A stretch of DNA of 10,866 bases from JBFWWW01 sp050245975. Its GTDB lineage: Bacteria; Pseudomonadota; Alphaproteobacteria; Rhizobiales; Hyphomicrobiaceae. Both the position numbers and the translations under genes were made by a program. Below the pieces are notes generated by a model. The model searched no databases. It was not told the DNA's origin and saw only the letters and a program-made list of their open reading frames with translations. Positions 1-5,228 of this stretch are shown piece after piece (positions within the stretch are counted from its first letter, which is position 1; each line of letters starts with the position of its first letter). The DNA lies in the NCBI GenBank assembly GCA_050245975.1, contig JBFWWW010000139.1, positions 1-10,866 of the forward strand. The letters run 5' to 3'.

Positions 1-400
1 TGATGACGAGGTCCGGTTTTGGATAGGCGTACTCGTGATACAGGAGCTTGAACGACGGAATGGCGATAGCCACCAGGATCAGGACCGGCACCACGGTCCA
101 GGCCACCTCGAGCAGGGTGTTGTGGGTGGTCTTCGAAGGGCTGGGATTGGCCCTCTCGTTGAAGCGCAAAACGACATAGATCAGGAGGATAAGGACGAAC
201 GCGGCGACCGCTATGATGATGATATTGATGTAGTCGTGCAGCGTGTGGATCTCATGCGCAATGATCGTCGCCGGATCCTGCAAGCCGAGCTGCATGGGTG
301 ACGGCTGCCCCATGCCGGCCATCGCCGCTCCTGCTGCGACCATCGACAGCACGGCAGCGGCCGCACAGAAAACCATGGCGCGCCACGACGTCTTGCTCAT
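1..400 (-). CDS. coxB: Cytochrome c oxidase subunit II, N-terminal part (cut by window edge)
   Basis: Only the first 133 residues are inside the window; the gene continues past the left edge. CoxB is the subunit of aa3-type cytochrome c oxidase that accepts electrons from cytochrome c through its CuA centre. What shows it: a signal peptide of about 28 residues ending in AMA, then the mature start QPSPMQLGLQDPA, an amphipathic stretch (HEIHTLHDYI), a transmembrane helix at about 56-78, the loop NERANPSPSKTTHNTLLEVAW, and a second helix at about 98-118 (VPVLILVAIAIPSF). The loop plus second helix is the classic COX2 transmembrane hairpin. The CuA ligands would lie in the periplasmic domain outside the window. 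The ATG is supported by GGGAGC about 6 bases upstream. In rhizobia coxB usually leads coxA and ctaB, which would lie to the left; I cannot see them. Confidence 0.95.
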   Translation of the reverse strand, partial: MSKTSWRAMVFCAAAAVLSMVAAGAAMAGMGQPSPMQLGLQDPATIIAHEIHTLHDYINIIIIAVAAFVLILLIYVVLRFNERANPSPSKTTHNTLLEVAWTVVPVLILVAIAIPSFKLLYHEYAYPKPDLVI

Positions 401-639
401 GCGTTCGCTCCCAGTCCTCGTCCGGCAAAGCGCCGGACACCCCGCCTTTCACGCCACGTTTCGACTGTCAGCAAGTCGAAGCCGAGGCCCGAGGCCGATT
501 GTCAGATTCGGGCCGTCGCCTGCTCGGCGATCCGTTCTGGCCGGCACACATACCGATTCCGCCCTGCCGGCCAACGCCCCCAAACCGCCTTACGGTCCCA
601 CCTGCCCGATAAAGCATTCAGTTGCCACAAAACACAATG

Positions 640-657
640 CCTTAAGTGGACTCAAGG
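640..657. promoter_or_regulatory. 18-base near-perfect palindrome, candidate operator
   Basis: The sequence CCTTAAGTGGACTCAAGG has two 8-base arms around a central GG. Seven of the eight arm positions are complementary. It lies about 240 bases upstream of coxB and 218 bases upstream of the ialB-like start, just upstream of the weak candidate coxB -35 element. Its size and symmetry suit a dimeric DNA-binding regulator. I do not recognise the motif, and one such site can arise by chance. Confidence 0.3.
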
Positions 658-720
658 GCCGCCGACTGCGGCATTTGCACGCTACGCGGGCACGCCGGGG
701 CCGTTCGGCAAAGGCATCGC

Positions 721-749
721 GGCTAAACGGTCATGTCCCCAGTTTAGCC
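721..749. repeat. Perfect 8-bp inverted repeat upstream of the ialB-like gene
   Basis: GGCTAAAC at 721-728 is repeated as its exact reverse complement GTTTAGCC at 742-749, with a 13-base spacer that contains the near-symmetric GGTCATGTCC. Neither side is followed by a T-run, so an intrinsic terminator is unlikely. It lies about 125 bases before the ialB-like start. It could be a regulator site or a 5' leader hairpin. Confidence 0.4.
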
Positions 750-874
750 CGATTCCGCGCGCAGTTCGTGATCGGCCGAAAGGGGGTTGTTTGCCGTCGC
801 CACTCCCCTGCACTAGCGTGCCCTCCACCAATGTCCCCGTCGCCCAGACAGAACCAGGAGACACCCACCCGCGC

Positions 875-1426
875 ATGACGCACCCGTCGCCCATCCTCGC
901 CCGCCGGCCACTTCCGCTGCTGGTCCTGCTGTGGGCCCTCGCGCTTCTCGCTGGCCTTGGCACGATTGATGGGCCAACTCCCGCCGCGGCCCAGGAAGGC
1001 GGCACCGTAAAGGCGCAGTTCGGTGACTGGCAGCATGTCTGTCGCCCCCCGCCGCCGGGGGCCAAGAACGAGGTCTGTGGCCTGACGCAAAGCGTTACGG
1101 ACGAGGACCGGAGCAACGTCGGCCTCAGCGTCCAATATCAGATCTACCCGAACGGCAAACGCATCCTGCGCATCTTCGCCCCGACCGGCGTCCTTCTCAC
1201 CAAGGGCGTGCACATGAAGATCGATGACAAGGACCTTGGCGGCGTACCGTTCGTGCGCTGCCCGCCGCTGGCGTGCATCGCCCAGATCGAAGTGGACGAC
1301 AAACTCCTGGATCTTATGAAGACAGGCAAAACAGCTCTGTTCATCATTTTCCAGACCGAGGAAGCCGGTATAGGGATTCCGATCTCCCTAGCCGGATTCG
1401 ACAAAGCTCTCGCCAGCCTCAAGTAA
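875..1426 (+). CDS. Invasion-associated locus B (IalB) family protein
   Basis: This predicted periplasmic protein of 183 residues belongs to the IalB family, named from a Bartonella invasion locus and common as paralogues in Rhizobiales, where the molecular role is unclear. A signal peptide occupies residues 1-39: an Arg pair (RR), a leucine-rich core, and cleavage after PAAA before QEGG. The mature part starts with the family hallmark FGDW (49-52). Four cysteines (56, 68, 129, 134) can form two disulfides, in the contexts HVC...EVC and RCPPLACIAQ. It ends with the usual GFDKALASL. The start at 875 is chosen because it sits directly before the signal peptide and AGGAG lies at 856-860, a somewhat long 14-base spacing. 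An in-frame ATG at 791 would add 28 unlikely residues. Divergent placement from coxB is typical of Bradyrhizobium relatives. Confidence 0.88.
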   Translation: MTHPSPILARRPLPLLVLLWALALLAGLGTIDGPTPAAAQEGGTVKAQFGDWQHVCRPPPPGAKNEVCGLTQSVTDEDRSNVGLSVQYQIYPNGKRILRIFAPTGVLLTKGVHMKIDDKDLGGVPFVRCPPLACIAQIEVDDKLLDLMKTGKTALFIIFQTEEAGIGIPISLAGFDKALASLK

Positions 1427-1487
1427 CGCCGCCGACCTGCGCCAACGCCTTCCGCACGCCGTTGCTCCCGCGTTTCGCCACTTTGTT

Positions 1488-1508
1488 CCGCTAGCCTTCG
1501 GACTGCGG
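1488..1508 (+). other. Weak bulged hairpin over the leader of the PcfJ-like gene
   Basis: CCGC/GCGG, AG/CT and CC/GG can pair with two single-base bulges around a three-base loop. The 3' arm runs into the G-run (1505-1510) that would be the ribosome-binding site of the gene starting at 1513 or 1537. It has no T-run. It could be a weak terminator for the upstream gene, a translational control element, or chance. Confidence 0.2.
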
Positions 1509-1512
1509 GGGT

Positions 1513-2751
1513 GTGGTATCGAAGCGGCGTAGCAAGATGACTGTAGCAAGGAAGGCATGCGCGACCGCGCAGCCGGGGCGCTCCCTCCAACGGCGCCGGA
1601 AGATTTCATCATTCGACCCGAGCTACCGCAGCCTCATCCACGATTTGGCGAGGATATCGCCGGCCCTCGAAGATCTTGCGGAGACCTTTCCGGCGCTGCT
1701 GTTTGCGTTTGCCACGGGGTACGGATCGGACGAGTCCCGCCAACGCGCATTCCATCTCGTTCTGGCCGGCGCTCCGCTCAGAGCCGTCGCCAGTACGATC
1801 GGCCTGCCCTATTGGCTCCGCAAGCTGCCGGCAAGTGCGCTCACCGAGCCGCTGCCGGTGCTCCCCACGGACCCCGATTTCGCCATGCGTGTCACGAGCT
1901 TCATCCCGGACACCCCTGGCCGCGTTGCGCTGTGGTTGCACCGTGTCGCGCACGCCTACCGCGGCTGCAATTCCGATTTCGCAATCTGGATCGCGCGCAC
2001 GGGCCATGCCCTCGAACACATTCTGACGGAGGACCGGCTGGTCCTGCTCGCGGCGTGGGCATGGGTATCTCACCGCCCTGAGCTACCTGCGTTTCGCTGT
2101 CTGCGTCGTGGCTGGACAAGCGATATCAGCCTCGCGCGGGCAATCGACGAGATGACAGCCTGGCGCCAGCGCCTGCTGCTGGCCGAAAGCCTCGACTTGT
2201 CGAGCGACCGGGACTGGCTCGAGGACGGGACCATCGGAGGCTACAACTTCGTCGGCCTGCGCACCGTGGCGGATTTCGTCGCCGAGAGCCGCACCCTCGA
2301 CAATTGCCTCGATCAGTACGGGGCGGAGATGAGCGGCGGGCGCACGGCCGTGTTCTCGATCCGGCGCGCGGGGCGGACAGTCGCCTGTGTCGAAATCGGT
2401 CCTCACGATCGTGAGACCTCGATGCCGGCCATCGTGCAGCTCAAAGGCCCACGCAACAGGCGCGCGTCGGCCGACGTGTGGCGCGCGGCCTATACCTGGC
2501 TCGGCGGCCAGACGCTGCGCCCTTTTCAGCCGCGCCGGAAGACAACGAAAGTCGCCACGCGTCGCACCGACGTGCGCCGAAATCTGTGGCAGCCCTATCT
2601 CGATTTTCTGGGCTCGTCGCTGCAGCATGATCGATTGCTGCGCGTCGTATTCGGAGCAGCATCTTCGCCGATGGGCATGGCCGGCGCTGACATGGGACGG
2701 CCGCGTCAACGCGTTCTTGCCATACGCCCGGCCACAAGCCATCGCTCCTGA
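1513..2751 (+). CDS. PcfJ-like domain protein, function unknown
   Basis: The 412-residue product has a basic N-terminus (1-35), a long helical middle (36-240) and a C-terminal core at about 245-330 that resembles the PcfJ-like domain. Visible core motifs are an ESRTLDNCLDQYG segment (258-270, compare the family pattern 'HCVGSY'), GGRTAVFSIRRAG, a beta strand ACVEIG, then IVQLKGPRNRRAS. PcfJ was named from the Enterococcus pheromone plasmid pCF10. Related chromosomal genes in Proteobacteria have no established role. No membrane segment or signal peptide is visible, so it is probably cytoplasmic. The start is uncertain: GTG at 1513 has a G-run only 2 bases upstream, while ATG at 1537 has no clear Shine-Dalgarno. 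The last 40 residues look low in conservation. Base composition resembles the neighbours, so there is no sign of recent transfer. Confidence 0.65.
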   Translation: MVSKRRSKMTVARKACATAQPGRSLQRRRKISSFDPSYRSLIHDLARISPALEDLAETFPALLFAFATGYGSDESRQRAFHLVLAGAPLRAVASTIGLPYWLRKLPASALTEPLPVLPTDPDFAMRVTSFIPDTPGRVALWLHRVAHAYRGCNSDFAIWIARTGHALEHILTEDRLVLLAAWAWVSHRPELPAFRCLRRGWTSDISLARAIDEMTAWRQRLLLAESLDLSSDRDWLEDGTIGGYNFVGLRTVADFVAESRTLDNCLDQYGAEMSGGRTAVFSIRRAGRTVACVEIGPHDRETSMPAIVQLKGPRNRRASADVWRAAYTWLGGQTLRPFQPRRKTTKVATRRTDVRRNLWQPYLDFLGSSLQHDRLLRVVFGAASSPMGMAGADMGRPRQRVLAIRPATSHRS

Positions 2752-2769
2752 AGGAAGGTCTCCAGGAGA
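2745..2769. terminator. Small inverted repeat between convergent genes
   Basis: CTCCTG (2745-2750, overlapping the stop codon of the PcfJ-like gene) pairs with CAGGAG (2763-2768). Within it, TCTCC-A-GGAGA (2759-2769) is a palindrome. The site lies in the 44-base gap between convergent genes and could help end transcription, but stems are short and no T-run follows on either strand. Confidence 0.25.
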
Positions 2770-2795
2770 GTTTCGCGAGAGTGCAACGGGTCGCC

Positions 2796-3239
2796 CTAAG
2801 CGGCCCGCCGCTCTTTCCCACGCGCTGCCGAAGTGGCATCCGGCGCGTCGTCCGGCTCGCGGAAGCTGATATAATCCCGGTCCGCGGGCTGCGATGCAGA
2901 GTTCAATGCGCCGTTGAACCCGCGCACGAAATCGGAGTGGCTCCAGATCGCCATCAGCCGGTGTGCCGTCTCGGTATAGTGGCGGCTCGCCGTCTGCACG
3001 AAATGCATCTGCTCGGCGACAGCTTCTTGTGGTGATTGGCACCGCAAGAGACGTGTCGGCCGTTCCAGCCAGGCCTGACCACGGCGGCTCGCGAGCCCGA
3101 CGAGCTCGACATTCCATCGCGCCCAGTCCCTCCACAGGGGCTCATAGGCGTGCATGGCCGCTTCAAAACCGCGAAAATAGGTTTGCGAAAGTCCTGTGAG
3201 CGGACTCGTGTCCGAGTCCTGCCGGTCCTTGGAACTCAT
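2796..3239 (-). CDS. Phasin family protein (PHA granule-associated)
   Basis: Phasins coat polyhydroxyalkanoate storage granules in the cytoplasm. The 147-residue product matches Phasin_2-type proteins in length and layout. After a polar N-terminus comes a helical region at about 20-100 with the pattern W..W...N...VGLASRRGQAWLERP, the short loop LLRCQSPQE (64-72) preceding a second helix with EQMHFVQTASRHYTE, and a tail rich in charged residues and alanine. The 'xCxSPxE...Q..F....Y' pattern is the recognisable family signature. There is no signal peptide or membrane segment. The ATG at 3239 is backed by GGAG with 7-base spacing. It is divergent from the bcsS-like gene and convergent with the PcfJ-like gene. 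No PHA synthase gene is in the window, so a link to PHA is inferred from family only. Confidence 0.8.
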   Translation of the reverse strand: MSSKDRQDSDTSPLTGLSQTYFRGFEAAMHAYEPLWRDWARWNVELVGLASRRGQAWLERPTRLLRCQSPQEAVAEQMHFVQTASRHYTETAHRLMAIWSHSDFVRGFNGALNSASQPADRDYISFREPDDAPDATSAARGKERRAA

Positions 3240-3306
3240 GCCCTCACTCCAATACTTGAGATGGTGGCGGGTCCGTCTGTTGCCGCATCCGGACGCGCCT
3301 GCTCAG

Positions 3307-3333
3307 CATATAGGCAGCATCTGTGAGCGACAA
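3307..3333 (-). promoter_or_regulatory. Candidate promoter of the phasin gene
   Basis: Read on the minus strand, TTGTCG (3328-3333) and TATATG (3307-3312) lie 15 bases apart, about 70 bases upstream of the phasin ATG. CTTGTC and CTATAT resemble the alphaproteobacterial housekeeping pattern CTTGAC/CTATAT. The spacer is shorter than the usual 17, so this is a tentative call. Confidence 0.35.
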
Positions 3334-3374
3334 GAAAAGGTTGGGTCGGGTTCGTTGCGCCGCGCGAAACAAAT

Positions 3375-3405
3375 GCTCATCCACAGAAAAATCTTTCGGA
3401 TGAGC
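3375..3405. repeat. Strong bulged hairpin in the phasin-bcsS divergent region
   Basis: GCTCATCC (3375-3382) pairs perfectly with GGATGAGC (3398-3405). Inside, GAAA (3386-3389) pairs with TTTC (3394-3397) around the four-base loop AATC, leaving only a three-base bulge (ACA, 3383-3385). The total is 12 base pairs in 31 bases. No T-run follows on either strand, so it is not a standard terminator. It lies upstream of both candidate promoters, so a DNA-level role (operator, supercoil-sensitive cruciform) or a small RNA stem are both possible. Confidence 0.5.
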
Positions 3406-3444
3406 TTGACGGGGGAGAGGTCGCGATTTCTCGAGCGCATCGCA

Positions 3445-3473
3445 TTGACATGCACATCGGGCTGACGCTCAAT
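3445..3473 (+). promoter_or_regulatory. Candidate promoter of the bcsS-like gene
   Basis: A perfect TTGACA (3445-3450) is followed after 17 bases by CTCAAT (3468-3473), which matches TATAAT at only three of six positions. It lies about 55 bases upstream of the GTG start. An AT-rich stretch at 3485-3507 follows, unusual in this GC-rich sequence, but I could not place a better -10/-35 pair there. Confidence 0.35.
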
Positions 3474-3526
3474 CGCGGCATACGTTGTCATTTGTTATTT
3501 AATTGTTGTTGCGCGTGTGAGGCGTC

Positions 3527-4291
3527 GTGCGGCGGCGTTGCGAGTGCGGCCAGTATTTCCTGGCCGGTGCCGTGTCAGTTCTGGTGAGTGCAGCGTGCGG
3601 CGTGATCCCGGCCACCGCCGAGCAACCCGTTGTGCGTCGCGAGCCCTGGATCGAGCTGTCGGCTGGCGGCGAAGTTTTTCCCCATATTTGGTCGCTCTAC
3701 ACCGGAACCGCCGTTGCTCCGTTCGGCAGCTTCTATCAAAGCGGGTTTCAAATGCGCGCCAGCATCGGCTACGGCGCCTATCGCTACAGCGGCAAGCGCT
3801 GGAATGGGCATGCCGCAACGATTGCCACCTTCGATGGGACAGCGGCCCTTGCCGATCTGCTGGTCGGTTACCAGGCGCGCCTCGGCGCGCTCACGCTCAA
3901 GGGCTTCGCCGGCGCCAGCTTTGCCGACCATACGATCACGCCATTCGATCCCGAGACGTCGATCACCGGTCGCGGAATCGGTGCCCGGTTCGTGTTGGAG
4001 GCCTGGTACAACGTCAGCGATTCAGTCTGGAGTTCGCTCGACCTCTCCTGGAGCACGCTGCACGACACCTATTCGGCCCGCTCGCGCGTAGGCTGGCGCG
4101 TGGTCCCGACGATTTCGGCAGGGCTCGAGGCCGGTGCGATCGGGACCGCCGAATATGACACCGCGCGCGCCGGCGGTTTCCTGCGCTACGAGTGGTATTC
4201 CGGCGAGATCTCGGCGTCCGGCGGCGTATCCTTCGACCGCGAGGGCGAGGTGCGTCCTTTTGCGACCCTGAACTGGCTCACACGATTCTAG
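3527..4291 (+). CDS. bcsS: BcsS-like cellulose biosynthesis-associated outer-membrane protein
   Basis: The 254-residue exported protein resembles BcsS proteins found with alphaproteobacterial cellulose synthase clusters. Their exact role is not established; a beta-barrel in the outer membrane is expected. A signal peptide covers about residues 1-31 (hydrophobic core 10-24, ending PATA before EQ). The mature part opens with a strand WIELSAGGEV, then AVAPFGSFYQSGFQMRASIG, GYGAYRYSG, a LLVGYQ strand and an RGIGARFVLEAWYNVSD stretch. It continues as alternating strands with many Gly and aromatic residues, and closes on FATLNWLTRF, a terminal Phe as in many outer-membrane barrels. GAGG at 3519-3522 supports the GTG start, with a short 4-base gap. 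No bcsA, bcsB or bcsC is in the window, so a cellulose role rests on family resemblance alone. Confidence 0.7.
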   Translation: MRRRCECGQYFLAGAVSVLVSAACGVIPATAEQPVVRREPWIELSAGGEVFPHIWSLYTGTAVAPFGSFYQSGFQMRASIGYGAYRYSGKRWNGHAATIATFDGTAALADLLVGYQARLGALTLKGFAGASFADHTITPFDPETSITGRGIGARFVLEAWYNVSDSVWSSLDLSWSTLHDTYSARSRVGWRVVPTISAGLEAGAIGTAEYDTARAGGFLRYEWYSGEISASGGVSFDREGEVRPFATLNWLTRF

Positions 4292-4292
4292 A

Positions 4293-4313
4293 AACTCCGG
4301 TCCATCCGGAGTT
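4293..4313 (+). terminator. Terminator-like hairpin after the bcsS-like gene
   Basis: AACTCCGG (4293-4300) pairs perfectly with CCGGAGTT (4306-4313) around the loop TCCAT, starting one base after the stop codon. The position suits a terminator. The following bases (CGTTCTGG) contain only scattered T, so efficiency without Rho is doubtful. Confidence 0.5.
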
Positions 4314-4328
4314 CGTTCTGGAACCGTC

Positions 4329-4349
4329 GCATGCTCGGCCAGAGCGTGC
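4329..4349 (+). other. Second hairpin upstream of the universal stress protein gene
   Basis: GCATGCTC (4329-4336) pairs with GAGCGTGC (4342-4349), seven Watson-Crick pairs and one G-U, around loop GGCCA. It may back up the preceding terminator-like hairpin or belong to the control region of the next gene. Confidence 0.35.
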
Positions 4350-4359
4350 TAACATGCTG

Positions 4360-4379
4360 CGGATAATTATAAACATCCG
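4360..4379. promoter_or_regulatory. AT-rich palindrome / candidate -10 region before the stress protein gene
   Basis: CGGAT and ATCCG flank an AT-rich core in which ATAATTAT (4363-4370) is a perfect 8-base palindrome and TATAAA (4368-4373) resembles a -10 box. It ends 15 bases before the ATG at 4395. No matching -35 box is visible, which suits an activator-dependent promoter or an operator. This is inference from symmetry and base composition only. Confidence 0.3.
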
Positions 4380-4394
4380 TCAGAGCTGGCTATC

Positions 4395-5213
4395 ATGAAG
4401 ACCATCCTCATCCCGACAGACCAGGGCGAGCACATGCCGGCAGCCCTTGAAACTGCGCGGCTGCTTGCGAATTTGTTCGACGCCACCGTAGAAGGCGTCG
4501 CCCTTCGACCTGCCTTTGCCGAGATCGTCGCCCCCGATCCTCTCGTCGCGGTAACTCTGCCGCCAGCCGATTGGAACGAGGCGGAGTTCACGCGCAACGC
4601 CCGCCAGATTTTCGACAGCTTCTCATCCCGCCACCCCATATCTGACGGCAAGGGCGCGCGCTTCCGCTGGCGCGGCGGACCTGCCATTGAGGACGGCCAG
4701 CTCGCCAGCACGGCGCGCGTGTTCGACATCACGGTGCTCGAGCGCCCCGGCCGCGGCGGGTCCCGCATGACGGCGTTCGAAGCAGCGCTGTTCGATACGG
4801 GCCGCCCGATACTCATGGCACCGCCGGAGCCGCCGACGACTCTTGGCGATACCGTCCTGATCCACTGGAACGCCAGCTCGGAAACAGTCCGCGCGATGGC
4901 GCTTTCCATGCCGATCCTCAAACGCGCCCGGCGCGTTTCGTTCATCGCCGTCGAGGGCAGCATCGTGCAGGGCCCCAGCGTCAAGGAAGCGCTCGGCTAT
5001 CTCGAGGCGCATGGGATCCAGGCGACGGAAAAAACCGTCGCCGGGACAAGCCAGAAAGCCGGAGAGCTCATCCTTGCCGAAGCAAAACAGATCGGCGCCG
5101 ATCTGCTGATCAAGGGCGCCTATACACAGAGCCGCCTGAGACAGATGATCTTCGGCGGGGCGACGAGCCACATCCTGAGCGCGGCCACGCTTCCGGTCTT
5201 CCTGTCACATTAG
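4395..5213 (+). CDS. Universal stress protein, tandem UspA-type
   Basis: At 272 residues this is about twice a single Usp domain. The first module starts MKTILIPTDQGEHMPAALETA and carries RPGRGG (117-122) where family members bind nucleotide. The second starts near 151 with GDTVLIHWNASSETVRA and ends GADLLIKGAYTQSRLRQM, then FGGATSHIL and LPVFLSH. Such cytoplasmic proteins are usually tied to stress or low-oxygen survival; the exact role is unknown. The second-module loop normally reads GAYGHSR in this subfamily, matching the ATP-binding pattern G-2x-G-9x-G. Here it is GAYTQSR (241-247), so the second Gly is Thr and ATP binding may be altered. No good Shine-Dalgarno precedes the ATG. The stop lies 15 bases from the stop of the convergent arginase-like gene. 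Confidence 0.88.
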   Translation: MKTILIPTDQGEHMPAALETARLLANLFDATVEGVALRPAFAEIVAPDPLVAVTLPPADWNEAEFTRNARQIFDSFSSRHPISDGKGARFRWRGGPAIEDGQLASTARVFDITVLERPGRGGSRMTAFEAALFDTGRPILMAPPEPPTTLGDTVLIHWNASSETVRAMALSMPILKRARRVSFIAVEGSIVQGPSVKEALGYLEAHGIQATEKTVAGTSQKAGELILAEAKQIGADLLIKGAYTQSRLRQMIFGGATSHILSAATLPVFLSH

Positions 5214-5228
5214 GCGCCTGTGGGTGGC

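Larger units (their letters stand above)
401..874. promoter_or_regulatory. Divergent intergenic region between coxB and the ialB-like gene
   Basis: This 474-base gap must hold the promoters of both flanking genes. No convincing coding region is present: the frames that stay open on the plus strand lack a credible start and are rich in Pro/Arg/Ala, as expected of random GC-rich sequence. It contains an 18-base imperfect palindrome (640-657) and an 8-bp perfect inverted repeat (721-749), listed separately, and the 8-base palindrome TCGGCCGA at 772-779. A very weak sigma70-like pair for coxB on the minus strand is TTGTGT (632-637) and TTTATC (608-613) with an 18-base spacer. I see no clear promoter for the plus-strand gene. 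Confidence 0.5.

Noticed and set aside
791..874. Upstream start for the ialB-like gene
   Set aside because: It would place 28 Pro/Thr-rich residues before a clear signal peptide, and AGGAG lies at 856-860 in front of the 875 ATG.
243..878. 211-codon plus-strand open frame across the coxB start and intergenic region
   Set aside because: It overlaps the 5' end of coxB in antisense and runs through the shared promoter region; low-complexity Pro/Arg/Ala content, no ribosome-binding site or family.
2083..3135. 350-codon minus-strand open frame
   Set aside because: It spans the antisense of the PcfJ-like gene and an alternative frame of the phasin gene, with random-looking Arg/Ala-rich composition and no domain.
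3196..3465. Plus-strand frame in the phasin-bcsS gap
   Set aside because: It begins inside the phasin gene in antisense, has no domain or signal peptide, and covers the candidate promoters and hairpin.
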